Positions 51,893 through 61,272 of a stretch of DNA of 64,000 nucleotides are shown piece by piece. Made by a program: the position numbers and the translations under genes. Within the stretch, counting starts at the first letter, position 1. Each line of letters opens with the position of its first letter. This DNA is from Microbacterium algeriense (lineage in GTDB: Bacteria; Actinomycetota; Actinomycetes; Actinomycetales; Microbacteriaceae): the NCBI RefSeq assembly GCF_008868005.1, contig NZ_WAAO01000001.1, positions 744,001 to 808,000 on the forward strand. The letters run 5' to 3'. Under the pieces are notes generated by a model. The model worked only from the letters and a program-made list of their open reading frames with translations, made no database searches and was not told the origin of the DNA.

Positions 51893-54700
51893 ATGCGACA
51901 CCGTTCCTCTGTCCGTGCCGCGCTCGCGGCCGTCCTGATGATCGCGGCTGCGATCCTGGTCGCACCCGCGACGACCGCCACGGCGGCCGGGGAGGCGAGA
52001 CTCTCGCTGTTCAAGCGGATCGAGAATCTCGACACGGGCTCGAGCATCGGCGATCGTTCGCTCTGGGATGTGCAGGCCGTCAACGTCGCCACAGGGCAGA
52101 CGTTCCGCGGGCAGGGACTCAACGGCATCCAGAGCACGCCGGTGCCGCCGGGGACGTACCGCATCTCGGAGATCGTCCGCCCGGATACGCCGGGCGGCTA
52201 TCGGTTCACGGAGTGGGACTGCGGGGGCAGCATCACCACCGCGCCGGTGCGCACCATCACGCTCACGGCCGACCAGCAGCTCACCTGCACCGTCACGAAC
52301 GAGGCCATCAGCCCGACCCTCACGCTCATCAAGGAGGTCGTCGGCGGCAGCGCCGATCCGTCGCTCTGGCTCCTGCGGGCGGACGGCCCGTCGAGCATCC
52401 AGGGGCAGGGGAATTCGGCCGACGTGACCGCTCGACCCGTCCGGGTCGGCCGGTATCAGCTCAGCGAGACGGGGGGACCGTCCGGATACGTCGCCGGTGA
52501 GTGGTCGTGCAGGTCCACGACGCTCGCCGGGGCTTCCGCGCCGTTGCCCGTCGAAGCGGGCGGCTGGATCGACGTCGGGCTCGACCAGTCCGTCACCTGC
52601 ACGATCCGGAACACCGGCTCGCTTCCGCAGCTGACGCTGCGGAAGCAGGTGGAGGGACCGGGAGGAGCGCCGGTGGATTCCGCCGCGGAATGGACGCTGT
52701 CCGCGGCCGGCCCCACCCCGGTGTCGGGCACGACCGGCTCCACCGAGGCCAGCCACGTCGCGATCGCACCGGGGACGTATGCGCTGTCCGAGGCCGGGCC
52801 CGCCGGCTATGCAGCCGGTGAGTGGGTGTGCGTCAACGTGGCGACGACCCCGGCGACCCCGCTGCCGGTCACGGCCGGCACCATCACGATCACGGGCGCC
52901 GAAGACGTGCAGTGTTCGATCGTGAACACGTTCTCCGGGGGATGGCTCACGCTCGTGAAGGAGGTCGACGGGCCGCAGCCTCCGCAGGCGTGGACCCTGA
53001 TCGCGGACAGCGGCGCCGATCACGTCGAGGGGGTCGTCGGTGATGCGGACGTGACGCGTGAGCCCGTCGCGGCCGGCACCTACGACCTCACCGAGTCCGG
53101 CCCGACGGACGGGTACACGACCGACGGCTGGCAGTGCTCGAACTCCACCGGATTCGTTGACACGGTCGACGTCGCCCCGGGCGAGGAGGTCACCTGCACG
53201 ATCGAGAACGTCTCGGTGACCTCGCATCTGACCCTCGTGAAGCAGGTTCAGAACGCGGGCGGCGGGGCCCTCGCCCCGGGTGACTGGACGCTGGCGGCCA
53301 CGGGGGACGTCGATTCCTTCTCCGGGCCGAGCGGGAGCCCCGCCGTGACCTATGCTCCTGCGGACCCGGGCGTGTACGAGCTCGGGGAGACGAGCGCGTC
53401 GGCCGATGCGGATCTCTACGCGGCGGGGGCCTGGTCGTGCATCGACGACGCGACAGGTGAGCCCGAACCCATGCCGACCGCGACCTCGGTGGTGATCGAC
53501 GGCACCGACGACTCCGTGACCTGCACCATCACCAACACATGGACGCGCTCCACCCTCACCCTGCGGAAGCGTGCGATCGCCCAGTTCGGGACGGTTCCGC
53601 CGCCGAGCAGCTGGACTCTGCAGGCACAGTCGGGGGCGACCACCATCACCGGTGCGGCCGGGTCGCCCGAGGTCACGGCGGTGTCGATCCCCGGCGGGCT
53701 GACCTGGTCGCTGTCGGAGGTCGCCGGGCCCGGCGGCTTCGAGGAGGTCGGGTGGTCGTGCCCCGGCGTCGACCCGACCGGCCGGATCACCATCCCGGGC
53801 GGGCGAGACGTCGTGTGCGAGGTGCTGAACAACGGCCTCCCGCCGCGGATCACCCTCGTCAAGCAGATCGACGACGCCGCCGGAGGTACAGCCTCGATCG
53901 GAGACTTCGAGATCAAGACCCGCGGCCCGGGGAACGCAGCTTTCGCGGGCGCGAGCGGAACACCGGCCGTGACCGGGCTGCTGACCCCTCCGGGGGAGTA
54001 CGTGTTCAGTGAGGATGGTCCGGCGGGCTACGACGTGTCCTGGTCGTGCACCGGCACCGCGTTCGATCCGGCGACGGAGACGGCCACGCTCGGGTTCGGC
54101 GACGTCGCCGTGTGCACCGCCCTCAACACCGCGATCGCCCCCTCTCTCAGCCTGGTGAAGGAGGTCGAGGGCGGCGAGGCCGGTCCGGCGCTCTGGACTC
54201 TGCGCGCCGACGGGCCGTCCGACCTCGAGGGCCGCGGCGCGGTGGACGAGACCGACGTCATCGCGGGTGTCTACACCCTCTCCGAGACCTCGTCGGCTGA
54301 GGCGGCGACCGACTACGGCGCCGGCGACTGGCTCTGCGAGGGTCCGGGATTCCCGGGAGCGGGCGGCATCCGGCAGACGGGTGAGGGCACCGCCGAGCTG
54401 ACTCTGCCGCTCGACGCCGCCGTCACGTGCACGATCGTGAACACGTTCGGAGATGCCGTCGAACCGACGGACCCGCCGACCCCGACGGGTCCGCCGAGTC
54501 CGACCGGTCCCCCGAATCCGATCGACCCGACCGACCCGACGGGCGGAGGTTCCGGCGGGGCGCTGCCGGGAACCGGTGGTGACGGCACCCTCGCCCTGAT
54601 GGTGGGCGGAGTCGCGCTCCTCGTCGTGGTCGGCGGCATCACGCTGATCGTGGTCTCGCGTCGACGCTCGCGTGCCGCCGAGGAGCGGGACGCCGAATAG
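51893..54700 (+). CDS. LPXTG cell-wall protein with eight prealbumin-like repeats
   Basis: 935 residues. Signal peptide to about residue 31 (ILVAPATTATAA). Eight tandem domains of about 100 residues from residue 36, each opening with L-x-L-x-K-x-V, holding W-T-L and a SExGPxGY-like core and closing with CTIxNT. Then a Pro/Thr wall-spanning stretch, LPGTG at 891-895, a membrane helix and the basic tail RRRSRAAEE. It should be anchored by sortase; none is in the window. The two-Cys pattern per repeat (W-x-C ... T-C-T-I) suggests one disulfide each. Confidence 0.92.
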   Translation: MRHRSSVRAALAAVLMIAAAILVAPATTATAAGEARLSLFKRIENLDTGSSIGDRSLWDVQAVNVATGQTFRGQGLNGIQSTPVPPGTYRISEIVRPDTPGGYRFTEWDCGGSITTAPVRTITLTADQQLTCTVTNEAISPTLTLIKEVVGGSADPSLWLLRADGPSSIQGQGNSADVTARPVRVGRYQLSETGGPSGYVAGEWSCRSTTLAGASAPLPVEAGGWIDVGLDQSVTCTIRNTGSLPQLTLRKQVEGPGGAPVDSAAEWTLSAAGPTPVSGTTGSTEASHVAIAPGTYALSEAGPAGYAAGEWVCVNVATTPATPLPVTAGTITITGAEDVQCSIVNTFSGGWLTLVKEVDGPQPPQAWTLIADSGADHVEGVVGDADVTREPVAAGTYDLTESGPTDGYTTDGWQCSNSTGFVDTVDVAPGEEVTCTIENVSVTSHLTLVKQVQNAGGGALAPGDWTLAATGDVDSFSGPSGSPAVTYAPADPGVYELGETSASADADLYAAGAWSCIDDATGEPEPMPTATSVVIDGTDDSVTCTITNTWTRSTLTLRKRAIAQFGTVPPPSSWTLQAQSGATTITGAAGSPEVTAVSIPGGLTWSLSEVAGPGGFEEVGWSCPGVDPTGRITIPGGRDVVCEVLNNGLPPRITLVKQIDDAAGGTASIGDFEIKTRGPGNAAFAGASGTPAVTGLLTPPGEYVFSEDGPAGYDVSWSCTGTAFDPATETATLGFGDVAVCTALNTAIAPSLSLVKEVEGGEAGPALWTLRADGPSDLEGRGAVDETDVIAGVYTLSETSSAEAATDYGAGDWLCEGPGFPGAGGIRQTGEGTAELTLPLDAAVTCTIVNTFGDAVEPTDPPTPTGPPSPTGPPNPIDPTDPTGGGSGGALPGTGGDGTLALMVGGVALLVVVGGITLIVVSRRRSRAAEERDAE

Positions 54701-54740
54701 CGGCATCCTCGCGCGGCTGCCCATGGCGCGGTCGCGCTGA

Positions 54741-55787
54741 TCAGCGCGGCGCGTCCAGGCGGGCGACGACGATTCCTGAGCTCGACTGCGGATCGTCCAT
54801 GGCGACGAGGGCGTCGACCGCGCCGTCCAGATCCACGGTCGAGCCGAGGAGGAGCTCGGGGCGCAGGCGTCCCGCTCGCACCAGATCGAGCAGTGCGGGG
54901 TAGTCCGCTCCCGGCATCCCGTGGGACCCGATGATGCTCAGCTCCCAGGCGATCACGCGTCCCCAGGGCAGGGCGGCCTCCTCGCTCTCGCCGAACATGA
55001 GCCCGACCTGCACGTGCGTCCCTCGACGGCGCAGACTCCTGATCGCCGTCTGCGCGGTGGCCGCGGAGCCGATCGCGTCGATCGTGACGTGCGCGCCCCC
55101 GGATGTCGCCCGGCCGATCGCCTCCTCGGCGTCGGCTCGTGTCGCGTCGACCGTGTGCGCGGCGCCGAGCACGCGAGCTCGTTTCAGTGCGACCGGGGAG
55201 ACGTCGACGGCCGTCACCGTCGCGCCGAGAGCCGTGGCGATCATGACCGCCGACAGCCCGACACCACCGCAGCCGAACACCGCGACCTCGGTCCCGGCGT
55301 CGACCCGGCCGTGCGCTGTGACCGCCCGGTATGCGGTGGCGAACCGGCAGCCCAGCGAGGCCGCGGCCACGGCATCGACGCTGTCGGGGATGGCGACCAG
55401 GTTGGTGTCCGCAGCACGCACCACGACGTACTCCGCGAACGAGCCGGGGTGCGTGAAACCGGGCTGGGTCTGATCCGGGCAGACCTGCGCCTGTCCGGAG
55501 AGACACCATTCGCACCGCCCGCAGCCGTTCACGAACGGCGCGGTCACCCGATCGCCGGGCGCGAACCGGCGCACCTCGGCTCCGACCTCCGCCACGACGC
55601 CGGCGTACTCGTGACCGGGGACGTGGGGGAGGGCGACCGGGTCGTGCCCTCGCCAGGCGTGCCAGTCGGAGCGGCAGACGCCGGTGGCCTCCACGCGGAC
55701 GAGAGCTCCGTCCGCAGGGCACTCCGGAACCGGGATGCGGGTGACCGTGGGGCGCTCGCCGGTTCGCTCGTAGACGACGGCACGCAT
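54741..55787 (-). CDS. zinc-dependent alcohol dehydrogenase
   Basis: 348 residues, MDR superfamily. Catalytic zinc site: Cys in EATGVCRSDWHAWRG and HE in VPGHEYAGVV. Structural zinc: four Cys in GCGRCEWCLSGQAQVC. NAD(P)-binding loop VAVFGCGGVGLSAVM. Start ATG 55787 gives the family start MRAVVYERTGE; ATG 55802 would add five residues. Substrate unknown. Confidence 0.93.
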   Translation of the reverse strand: MRAVVYERTGERPTVTRIPVPECPADGALVRVEATGVCRSDWHAWRGHDPVALPHVPGHEYAGVVAEVGAEVRRFAPGDRVTAPFVNGCGRCEWCLSGQAQVCPDQTQPGFTHPGSFAEYVVVRAADTNLVAIPDSVDAVAAASLGCRFATAYRAVTAHGRVDAGTEVAVFGCGGVGLSAVMIATALGATVTAVDVSPVALKRARVLGAAHTVDATRADAEEAIGRATSGGAHVTIDAIGSAATAQTAIRSLRRRGTHVQVGLMFGESEEAALPWGRVIAWELSIIGSHGMPGADYPALLDLVRAGRLRPELLLGSTVDLDGAVDALVAMDDPQSSSGIVVARLDAPR

Positions 55788-55919
55788 GTCGAGGGGAGGC
55801 ATCCCCTCATTCTGCGCGCTTCGGCGCCGCACGGGGATGTGCAGAGCGCTGATCCGGCCCGATGGAGCGTCGCACTCTGCACATCCGGGCGGAGGTCCTC
55901 CCCACCGGCGGAGCGTCGA

Positions 55920-56969
55920 TCAGGGGATGATCCGCCGATCGCGCAGGTCCTGGAAGATGCGCGCGAACATCGCCTCCGTCTCGACGTACTCGTGGAAGCC
56001 GGCGCGGCGCACCTTCGAGGAATCGGCGATGACGTCGTAGTCCCAGCCGAAGACGAAGTCGCCGAAGGGCCAGGACGCGACCTCGTCGTACGGCGTCGGC
56101 ACCAGCCCGTGGCGTCGGACCATCGCCGCCCAGACGTCCGCCTTGTCCGCCATCACCTCCGTGAGGCTCAGCGGCAGCGGCGGAGCGACTTCGAGGTCGA
56201 AGAACGCGGCGATCCGGGGCCACAGCGCTGACCATCGGAACATGTCGCCGTTGGTGATGTTGAACGCCTGGTTCCGGGCGGCTTCGCTCGACGCCGCCCA
56301 CGTGGTCGCCTTCGCCAGCAGGTCGGCGTCTGTCATCTCGAGCAGGCTCGAATATGCGCCGGGCTTGCCGGGGAACCGCAGCGGGATCCCGAGCTCCTTG
56401 CTGATCGACGCGTACACCGCGATGACCATCGCCAGATTCATGGGGTTCCCGAGCGCGACGCCGGCGACGACCGAGGGGCGCAGCGCCGACCAGGTCCATG
56501 TCGCCCCGCCCTGGCGTCGCTCCAGGAAGCGCTGCTGGTCGACGTTGAACTCGGGCGGCATGTGCGGCGCGTCGTCCTCACGCGCCGGGGTGGCGAACGG
56601 TCCGAGATGCGCGCCGTAGACCTTGTATCCCTGCATGAGGCTGATGTGCGCGAGCCGCGGGGCGATCGGCTCGATCGCGTCGACCACGTTCTCGAGCATC
56701 GCGAGGTTCGGCGCGACCAGGTCCGCCCATCGCGCGCGATCCTGGTAGGCGGCGTAGAAGATGTGCGTCGCGTCCGTGAGTCCGGCCAGCTGCTCCCGCG
56801 TCGCCGCCCCGTCGAGCAGATCGACCGCGATGTGTCTGACCGCACCGGCGTCGCGGCCGCCCCTGCGCGACAGCCCGACGACCGACCAGTTCCCTTCCCT
56901 CTCGAGGTGTGCGATCAGGTTTCCGCCGATCACTCCCCGTGCTCCGACCACCACTGCTGTGCGTTGCAT
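55920..56969 (-). CDS. PRISE-type NAD(P)-dependent reductase (SDR)
   Basis: 349 residues. Rossmann motif VVVGARGVIGGNLIAHLERE, then THIFYAAYQDRARWADLVAP and the active-site-like Tyr-Lys in SLMQGYKVYGAHLGP. The pattern is that of progesterone 5-beta-reductase/iridoid synthase-like (PRISE) proteins that reduce activated C=C bonds. GGAGG precedes the ATG by 6 bases. Divergent from an ArsR-type gene. Confidence 0.88.
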   Translation of the reverse strand: MQRTAVVVGARGVIGGNLIAHLEREGNWSVVGLSRRGGRDAGAVRHIAVDLLDGAATREQLAGLTDATHIFYAAYQDRARWADLVAPNLAMLENVVDAIEPIAPRLAHISLMQGYKVYGAHLGPFATPAREDDAPHMPPEFNVDQQRFLERRQGGATWTWSALRPSVVAGVALGNPMNLAMVIAVYASISKELGIPLRFPGKPGAYSSLLEMTDADLLAKATTWAASSEAARNQAFNITNGDMFRWSALWPRIAAFFDLEVAPPLPLSLTEVMADKADVWAAMVRRHGLVPTPYDEVASWPFGDFVFGWDYDVIADSSKVRRAGFHEYVETEAMFARIFQDLRDRRIIP

Positions 56970-56979
56970 GCGCTGCCTC

Positions 56980-57005
56980 CATCGTTAAATCGCGATCTAA
57001 CGATG
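56980..57005. promoter_or_regulatory. nested 26-bp dyad upstream of the PRISE gene
   Basis: CATCGTTA (56980-56987) and TAACGATG (56998-57005) enclose ATCGCGAT (56989-56996). It shares TAAATCGC with the second dyad at 57029. Confidence 0.65.
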
Positions 57006-57028
57006 AACTATGACGGATGCATCGGTAA

Positions 57029-57044
57029 ATCGCAATATTGCGAT
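57029..57044. promoter_or_regulatory. 16-bp perfect dyad at the ArsR promoter
   Basis: ATCGCAATATTGCGAT. It ends 11 bases before the GTG of the ArsR gene, which has no Shine-Dalgarno; TACGAT (57044-57049) may be the -10. Confidence 0.65.
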
Positions 57045-57055
57045 ACGATCGATCC

Positions 57056-57367
57056 GTGAGCGAAGCGGACGACGAGACGATCGAGGCGGCCTTCAAGGCC
57101 CTCGCGCACCCCACTCGCCGTGCCATCCTCGAGTGGCTGAAGGAACCCGACTCCTTCCCGCCGCAGGACCGCCCCGCCGAAGAGGTCGGTGTCTGCCTCA
57201 AGCACATCCAGGCGCGCGCCGGGGTCTCGCAGTCCACCGCCTCGCAGTTCATGGCCTCGTTGCAGCGGGCGGGGCTCGTCACGTGCACGCGGATCGGACA
57301 GTGGTCGCACTACCAGCGGGACGAGCGAGGGATCGACCGCCTGCGTCAGCACCTGAACGCCCTTTAG
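57056..57367 (+). CDS. ArsR-family regulator
   Basis: 103 residues: FKALAHPTRRAILEWLKE then AGVSQSTASQFMASLQRAGL, a winged HTH. A single Cys (EVGVCLKHIQ) and one in VTCTRIGQ give no clear metal site. GTG 57056 is the start; an upstream TTG at 57038 would sit inside the dyad. Probably represses itself and the PRISE reductase gene through the two dyads. Confidence 0.88.
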   Translation: MSEADDETIEAAFKALAHPTRRAILEWLKEPDSFPPQDRPAEEVGVCLKHIQARAGVSQSTASQFMASLQRAGLVTCTRIGQWSHYQRDERGIDRLRQHLNAL

Positions 57368-57422
57368 CCCGCGTTCGATCCGGGCGGACGAGGACGCGGT
57401 CGCGGGCTCCTAGACTCGGGAC

Positions 57423-57788
57423 ATGAGCGACGACGTGCGCAACCTGAAGACAGCTCTCTCCGCCATCTCCGAGCACTGGCAGCCGCACCGGCTGACCAGC
57501 GTGAACGACTATGACGTGAAGGTGGTGAAGCTGCAGGGCGAGTTCGTGTGGCACACCCACCCCGACACCGACGAGCTGTTCCTGGTCGTGCAGGGTGAGC
57601 TGACGATCCAGCTGCGCGACCGCGACGTGGTGCTCGGCCCGAACGACGTGTTCGTGGTGCCGAAGGGCGTGGAGCACTGCCCGAAGGCGGACCAGGAGGT
57701 GCACGCGATCCTCTTCGAGCCGCAGGGCACCGTCAACACGGGCGACGCGGGCGGCGACCGGACCTCCGAACTCCGCGAGCTGGACTAG
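57423..57788 (+). CDS. cupin-domain protein
   Basis: 121 residues, a single conserved beta-barrel. Motif 1 is HTHPDTDELFLVVQGELTIQ (His-x-His, Glu) and motif 2 is PNDVFVVPKGVEHCPKA, so a metal site of three His and one Glu is present. Function not assigned. Convergent with leuA, with 10 bases between the stops. Confidence 0.88.
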   Translation: MSDDVRNLKTALSAISEHWQPHRLTSVNDYDVKVVKLQGEFVWHTHPDTDELFLVVQGELTIQLRDRDVVLGPNDVFVVPKGVEHCPKADQEVHAILFEPQGTVNTGDAGGDRTSELRELD

Positions 57789-57798
57789 CGGTCGTCGC

Positions 57799-59571
57799 TC
57801 ACCGCATGCTCGCCTCCTGACCGAGCGCCGTCGCGTTCATCACGGCGTCGAGGGAGGCCGTGAGCACCGACCGGTCCTGGCCGGCGGCCCATCCCGTGCG
57901 TGAGCCGTGGCGGTACTCGATGAGGGTGATCGCCTCGCTGTCGCTCCCGACGCCGGTGCTGGCCTGGTGGAGGCTCAGGATCTCGGTCGCGAATCCGAGC
58001 CGTGCGAGCGCCTCGGTGAGCGCCTCGACCGGGCCGACGGCATCGTGGCGGGTGGTGGTCTCGATTCCCCCCACGCGGAGCGTGATGGTGGTGCTCCGGC
58101 CCGTCGTGTCGAATCCAACGAGTTCCACGGGGGTATGGCGCGGATCGGCGAGGTACGCGGTGCGGAAGATGTCCCAGAGCTGGGCGGCCGTGACCTCGCT
58201 GCCCCTCTCGTCGGTGTGCCGCTGGACGTGGCGGGCGAAGTCGATCTGGAGCCGGCGGGGCAGCTCGAGCCCGTACTCCGCCTCCAGCAGGTAGGCGATG
58301 CCGCCCTTGCCGGATTGGGAGTTCACGCGGATGACGGCGTCGTAGCTGCGTCCGATGTCGGCGGGGTCGACCGGCAGGTACGGCACCCGCCACTCGATCT
58401 GCCGTTCCGGGCGCCCCTCGGCGGCGGCGCGGGACCGATGCTCGGCGAAGCCCTTCTTGATCGCGTCCTGGTGCGTTCCGGAGAACGCCGTGTGGACGAG
58501 GTCTCCGACGTAGGGATGGCGGGGATGGATCTCGATGCCGTTGCAGTGCTCGACCGTGCGGCGGATCTCGTCGATGTCGGAGAAGTCGATCATCGGATCG
58601 ACGCCCTGCGCGTGGAGGTTCAACGCCAGCGTGGCGAGGTCGACGTTCCCGGTGCGCTCTCCGTTGCCGAAGATGCACCCCTCGACGCGCTGCGCACCGG
58701 CGAGGACGGCGAGCTCCGCGCAGGCCACGCCGGTCCCTCGGTCATTGTGGGGGTGCACCGACAGGATCACCGCGTCGCGGCGGTCGAGGTTCTTGTGCAT
58801 GTACTCGATCTGGTCGGCGTAGACGTTCGGGGTCGCGATCTCCACGGTCGCCGGGAGGTTCAGGATCACCGGACGCTCGGGGGTGGCGTCCCACAGCGTG
58901 GTCATCGCATCGCACACGTCGAGGACATAGTCGGGTTCCGTGAGGTTGAAGACCTCGGGAGAGAACTCGAACCGTACGTTCGGCAGCTCGCCGGCGAACT
59001 CCCGCACGTCGCGGCCGCCCGCGAGGATCAGTCTCTTCAGTCCCTCCCGGTCGTGCCCGAGCACGACGTCGCGCCACGTCGGGGCTGTCGCGGTGTACAT
59101 GTGGACGACCACGGGATTGCGGATGCCGCGGATGGATTCCACCGTGCGCCGGATCAGCTCCCGCCGCGCCGGCGTGAAGACCACGACCGTGACGTCCTCG
59201 GGCGCGATGTCGGACTCGGCGATCAGGCGAACGAAGTCGTAGTCCGTCTGCGACGCGGAGGGATAGCCGACCTCGATCTCCTTGTAGCCCATCGCGACCA
59301 TCAGTTCGAAGAAGAGCCGCTTCCGTTCCGGGTCCATCGGCTCCGCCAGGGCCTGGTTCCCGTCGCGCAGATCCACCGGCACCCACAGCGGAGCCCGGGT
59401 CAACCGGTGGGAGGGCCAGTCGCGGGTGGTGAGGGGGACCGGCACGCGGGAGTACACGTCGCGGTAGCGCTGCGACGGCATCTGCGAGTGCCGCTGCCTG
59501 TTCCATTCCGGCGCATCCGTCGGGATCGCTCCTGCCGGAGTGGCGAGGGTGGGGAAGGTGCTGCTGTACAT
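57799..59571 (-). CDS. leuA: 2-isopropylmalate synthase
   Basis: First committed step of leucine synthesis, condensing acetyl-CoA with 2-oxoisovalerate. 590 residues, the long actinobacterial type. Motifs LRDGNQAL (68-75), HPHNDRGTG (273-281) and NGERTGN (303-309), then a C-terminal LeuA-dimer domain for leucine feedback. The first about 30 residues are not conserved; Met31 is a possible later start. Preceded by a leucine leader peptide and attenuator. It looks divergent enough from the usual type that it could be a paralogue. Confidence 0.93.
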   Translation of the reverse strand: MYSSTFPTLATPAGAIPTDAPEWNRQRHSQMPSQRYRDVYSRVPVPLTTRDWPSHRLTRAPLWVPVDLRDGNQALAEPMDPERKRLFFELMVAMGYKEIEVGYPSASQTDYDFVRLIAESDIAPEDVTVVVFTPARRELIRRTVESIRGIRNPVVVHMYTATAPTWRDVVLGHDREGLKRLILAGGRDVREFAGELPNVRFEFSPEVFNLTEPDYVLDVCDAMTTLWDATPERPVILNLPATVEIATPNVYADQIEYMHKNLDRRDAVILSVHPHNDRGTGVACAELAVLAGAQRVEGCIFGNGERTGNVDLATLALNLHAQGVDPMIDFSDIDEIRRTVEHCNGIEIHPRHPYVGDLVHTAFSGTHQDAIKKGFAEHRSRAAAEGRPERQIEWRVPYLPVDPADIGRSYDAVIRVNSQSGKGGIAYLLEAEYGLELPRRLQIDFARHVQRHTDERGSEVTAAQLWDIFRTAYLADPRHTPVELVGFDTTGRSTTITLRVGGIETTTRHDAVGPVEALTEALARLGFATEILSLHQASTGVGSDSEAITLIEYRHGSRTGWAAGQDRSVLTASLDAVMNATALGQEASMR

Positions 59572-59605
59572 GGTCTGGTTCCTGTCGGGATCGTTCGCGA
59601 AGATC

Positions 59606-59642
59606 GACCGGCGCGTTGCGGCTCCACGGTGGGGAGCCGGTC
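59606..59642 (-). terminator. leuA attenuator hairpins
   Basis: CGGCTCC (59619-59625) pairs with GGAGCCG (59633-59639). Alternatively GACCGGC (59606-59612) pairs with GCCGGTC (59636-59642). Overlapping arms just downstream of a Leu-rich leader peptide are the layout of transcription or translation attenuation. Confidence 0.6.
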
Positions 59643-59645
59643 AGG

Positions 59646-59693
59646 CTAGGCCCCGCCGTGGCGGCGAAGGAGGAGGAATCTCGAGAGGAGCAC
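59646..59693 (-). CDS. leuL: leu leader peptide (15 aa)
   Basis: GTG at 59693 then LLSRFLLLRRHGGA and TAG at 59646-59648. Five of 15 residues are Leu, in two blocks, the ribosome-stalling pattern of leu attenuators. No Shine-Dalgarno is at the right distance; TAGCTT ending 7 bases upstream could be the -10 of a leaderless message. It lies 74 bases before leuA. The RRHGGA ending resembles known actinobacterial leuA leaders. Confidence 0.7.
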   Translation of the reverse strand: MLLSRFLLLRRHGGA

Positions 59694-59716
59694 GAGTCGA
59701 AGCTACCACAACTCCT

Positions 59717-59736
59717 CAGACAAGTAGAGAAGTCTG
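59717..59736. promoter_or_regulatory. candidate GntR operator between leuL and gntR
   Basis: CAGAC (59717-59721) and GTCTG (59732-59736), a 5-10-5 dyad upstream of both divergent genes. Weak evidence. Confidence 0.3.
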
Positions 59737-59757
59737 TCGCAGTGAGAGAATGACCGC

Positions 59758-60426
59758 ATGACGACCGTCCGCCGCGAATCCCTCGCCGAGCAGGCCGCCG
59801 AGATCCTCGCCACCCGCATCCGTGACGGCGAATGGGAGATCGGCGGGAAGCTGCCAGGGGAGACGACGCTCGCCCCGCAGCTCGGGGTCGGGAGATCGAC
59901 CGCCAGGGAGGCCATCCGCATCCTCGCCGGCCGCGGGATCCTCGCCACCCGCCAGGGGTCCGGAGTGTTCGTCGCCGCGACGGATGACGCGGCGACGTGG
60001 GACAGCGTCCTGCGGCGTGCCGACATCGTCGCGGTCATCGAAGCGCGGACCGCGATCGAGGTCGAGGCCGCCGCCCTGGCCGCGGAGCGCCGCACGGCCG
60101 CACAGCTGAAGCTCCTGCGAGAGGCGCTGGACGAACGGGAACGACACCGCGGCGACATCGACGAACACGTCGCGACCGACATGGCCTTCCATCGCCAGAT
60201 CGTCGTGGCGGCGCACAGCCCGATGCTGCTGGACCTGTTCGACGGGTTCGCGCCGCGCAGTCGCGAGGCCATGGTGGACATGCTCCGCCTCCGCGGGCGG
60301 TCCGGGGACGACGCCGATCACGGAACCCACGTCCGCATCACCGAGGCGATCGCGTCCAGGGACGCGGCTGCCGCGGCCGCGCTGACCCGCGACCACCTTC
60401 GCGCGCTCACGGCGCAGCTCGGCTGA
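59758..60426 (+). CDS. FadR-subfamily GntR regulator
   Basis: 222 residues. GntR winged HTH (GGKLPGETTLAPQLGVGRST, REAIRILAGRGILATRQGSG) and an FCD effector domain with the Asp/His metal-ligand set (ATDMAFHRQIVVAAHS, GTHVRITEAIASRD). The ligand is probably a small carboxylate. Divergent from leuL-leuA, but control of leucine genes by it is only inferred. Confidence 0.88.
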   Translation: MTTVRRESLAEQAAEILATRIRDGEWEIGGKLPGETTLAPQLGVGRSTAREAIRILAGRGILATRQGSGVFVAATDDAATWDSVLRRADIVAVIEARTAIEVEAAALAAERRTAAQLKLLREALDERERHRGDIDEHVATDMAFHRQIVVAAHSPMLLDLFDGFAPRSREAMVDMLRLRGRSGDDADHGTHVRITEAIASRDAAAAAALTRDHLRALTAQLG

Positions 60427-60437
60427 GAGGGAGCAGT

Positions 60438-60470
60438 CCGGTCCTCCGCGACCCGAACGCGGAGGACCGG
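60438..60470 (+). terminator. 13-bp stem terminator after gntR
   Basis: CCGGTCCTCCGCG (60438-60450) pairs perfectly with 60458-60470 across a 7-base loop, 12 bases past the stop. Confidence 0.8.
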
Positions 60471-60757
60471 CGAAGTCGAGCGAGAAGGTTCGCGAACGCA
60501 CCCACCCCCAATCGAGGCTCCCAGACCCGAGAGAGATCTGAGCGCGTCGTCTGGTTCGACCGACGCAGAGCGCGAAGCGACTCCGTGTGCCTGCAACGAT
60601 ACGGGTGGTCGAGCCGTGCGCCCGTATCGGGGGCCGTCCCTTGACGCGGGCACCGGAGCACTGCTAGCGCGAGGGGCGGCGGGGAGCGGATAGCGCGCGC
60701 TCCGGCCTCCGCGCAAGCCCTTCGACCGCGCGGGCGGGATGGGTGAGGCTCTCGGGC
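60471..60757. other. intergenic stretch with a weak hairpin
   Basis: No gene can be supported. GATACGGG (60598-60605) pairs with CCCGTATC (60621-60628). No promoter of clear quality is seen. Confidence 0.4.
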
Positions 60758-61102
60758 ATGAAGCTCGTGTCCTACGCAGGTCAGCAGATCACCACCACGG
60801 ATGAGGTGGCCGAGGCGCTCGTCGCGCTCGCGGCCGCCATCGCCAGGGAAGGGGAGTCCGCGGCTCTGCGGATCCCGATCGCTGTGGACGGACGGAAGGA
60901 GGCCGCCGATCTGATCGTCGGTGTCGGGAACGACATCCTCGTCGGGCCGCAGGCCTCGGACGGTGACGACCCCGACTTCTCCGCCGAGGCGGCGCAGATC
61001 CGCGCACACCGCCTGTTCCCGCAGCGCGTGGAGGGCGATGAGGACGACGAGGAGGTCGTGGCGGTGCTGCCGCTCGACCTCGACATCGAGCGCGGAGTCT
61101 GA
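60758..61102 (+). CDS. conserved hypothetical protein
   Basis: 114 residues, soluble, starting MKLVSYAGQQITTTDEVAEA. A beta-alpha-beta pattern with acidic clusters (GDDPDFS, GDEDDEEVV). GAGG precedes ATG 60758 loosely; GTG 60743 would add five residues. No family assigned. Confidence 0.65.
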   Translation: MKLVSYAGQQITTTDEVAEALVALAAAIAREGESAALRIPIAVDGRKEAADLIVGVGNDILVGPQASDGDDPDFSAEAAQIRAHRLFPQRVEGDEDDEEVVAVLPLDLDIERGV

Positions 61103-61272
61103 CCCGTCAGCCGACGGAGCGAACGGGATCGGACAGCACGCGCACACTTCGCCTCATCTCACGCCCCCGCGAGCCTTTCGCCGTCAACGGGCGTAGGCTG
61201 AACGCACCACTCAGCGATCATCTCGGTTGCGCCTCTTGGCACGGGTTCCGTGGCAGAACAGAAGAGGCTGTG

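Noticed and set aside
51563-54724. 1053-codon frame antisense to the LPXTG protein
   Set aside because: Arg/Gly/Asp-biased shadow with no start context. The sense strand has a signal peptide, repeats and LPGTG.
60471-60757. Possible small RNA gene at the 60598-60628 hairpin
   Set aside because: Only one 8-bp stem, no promoter or terminator of its own could be supported.
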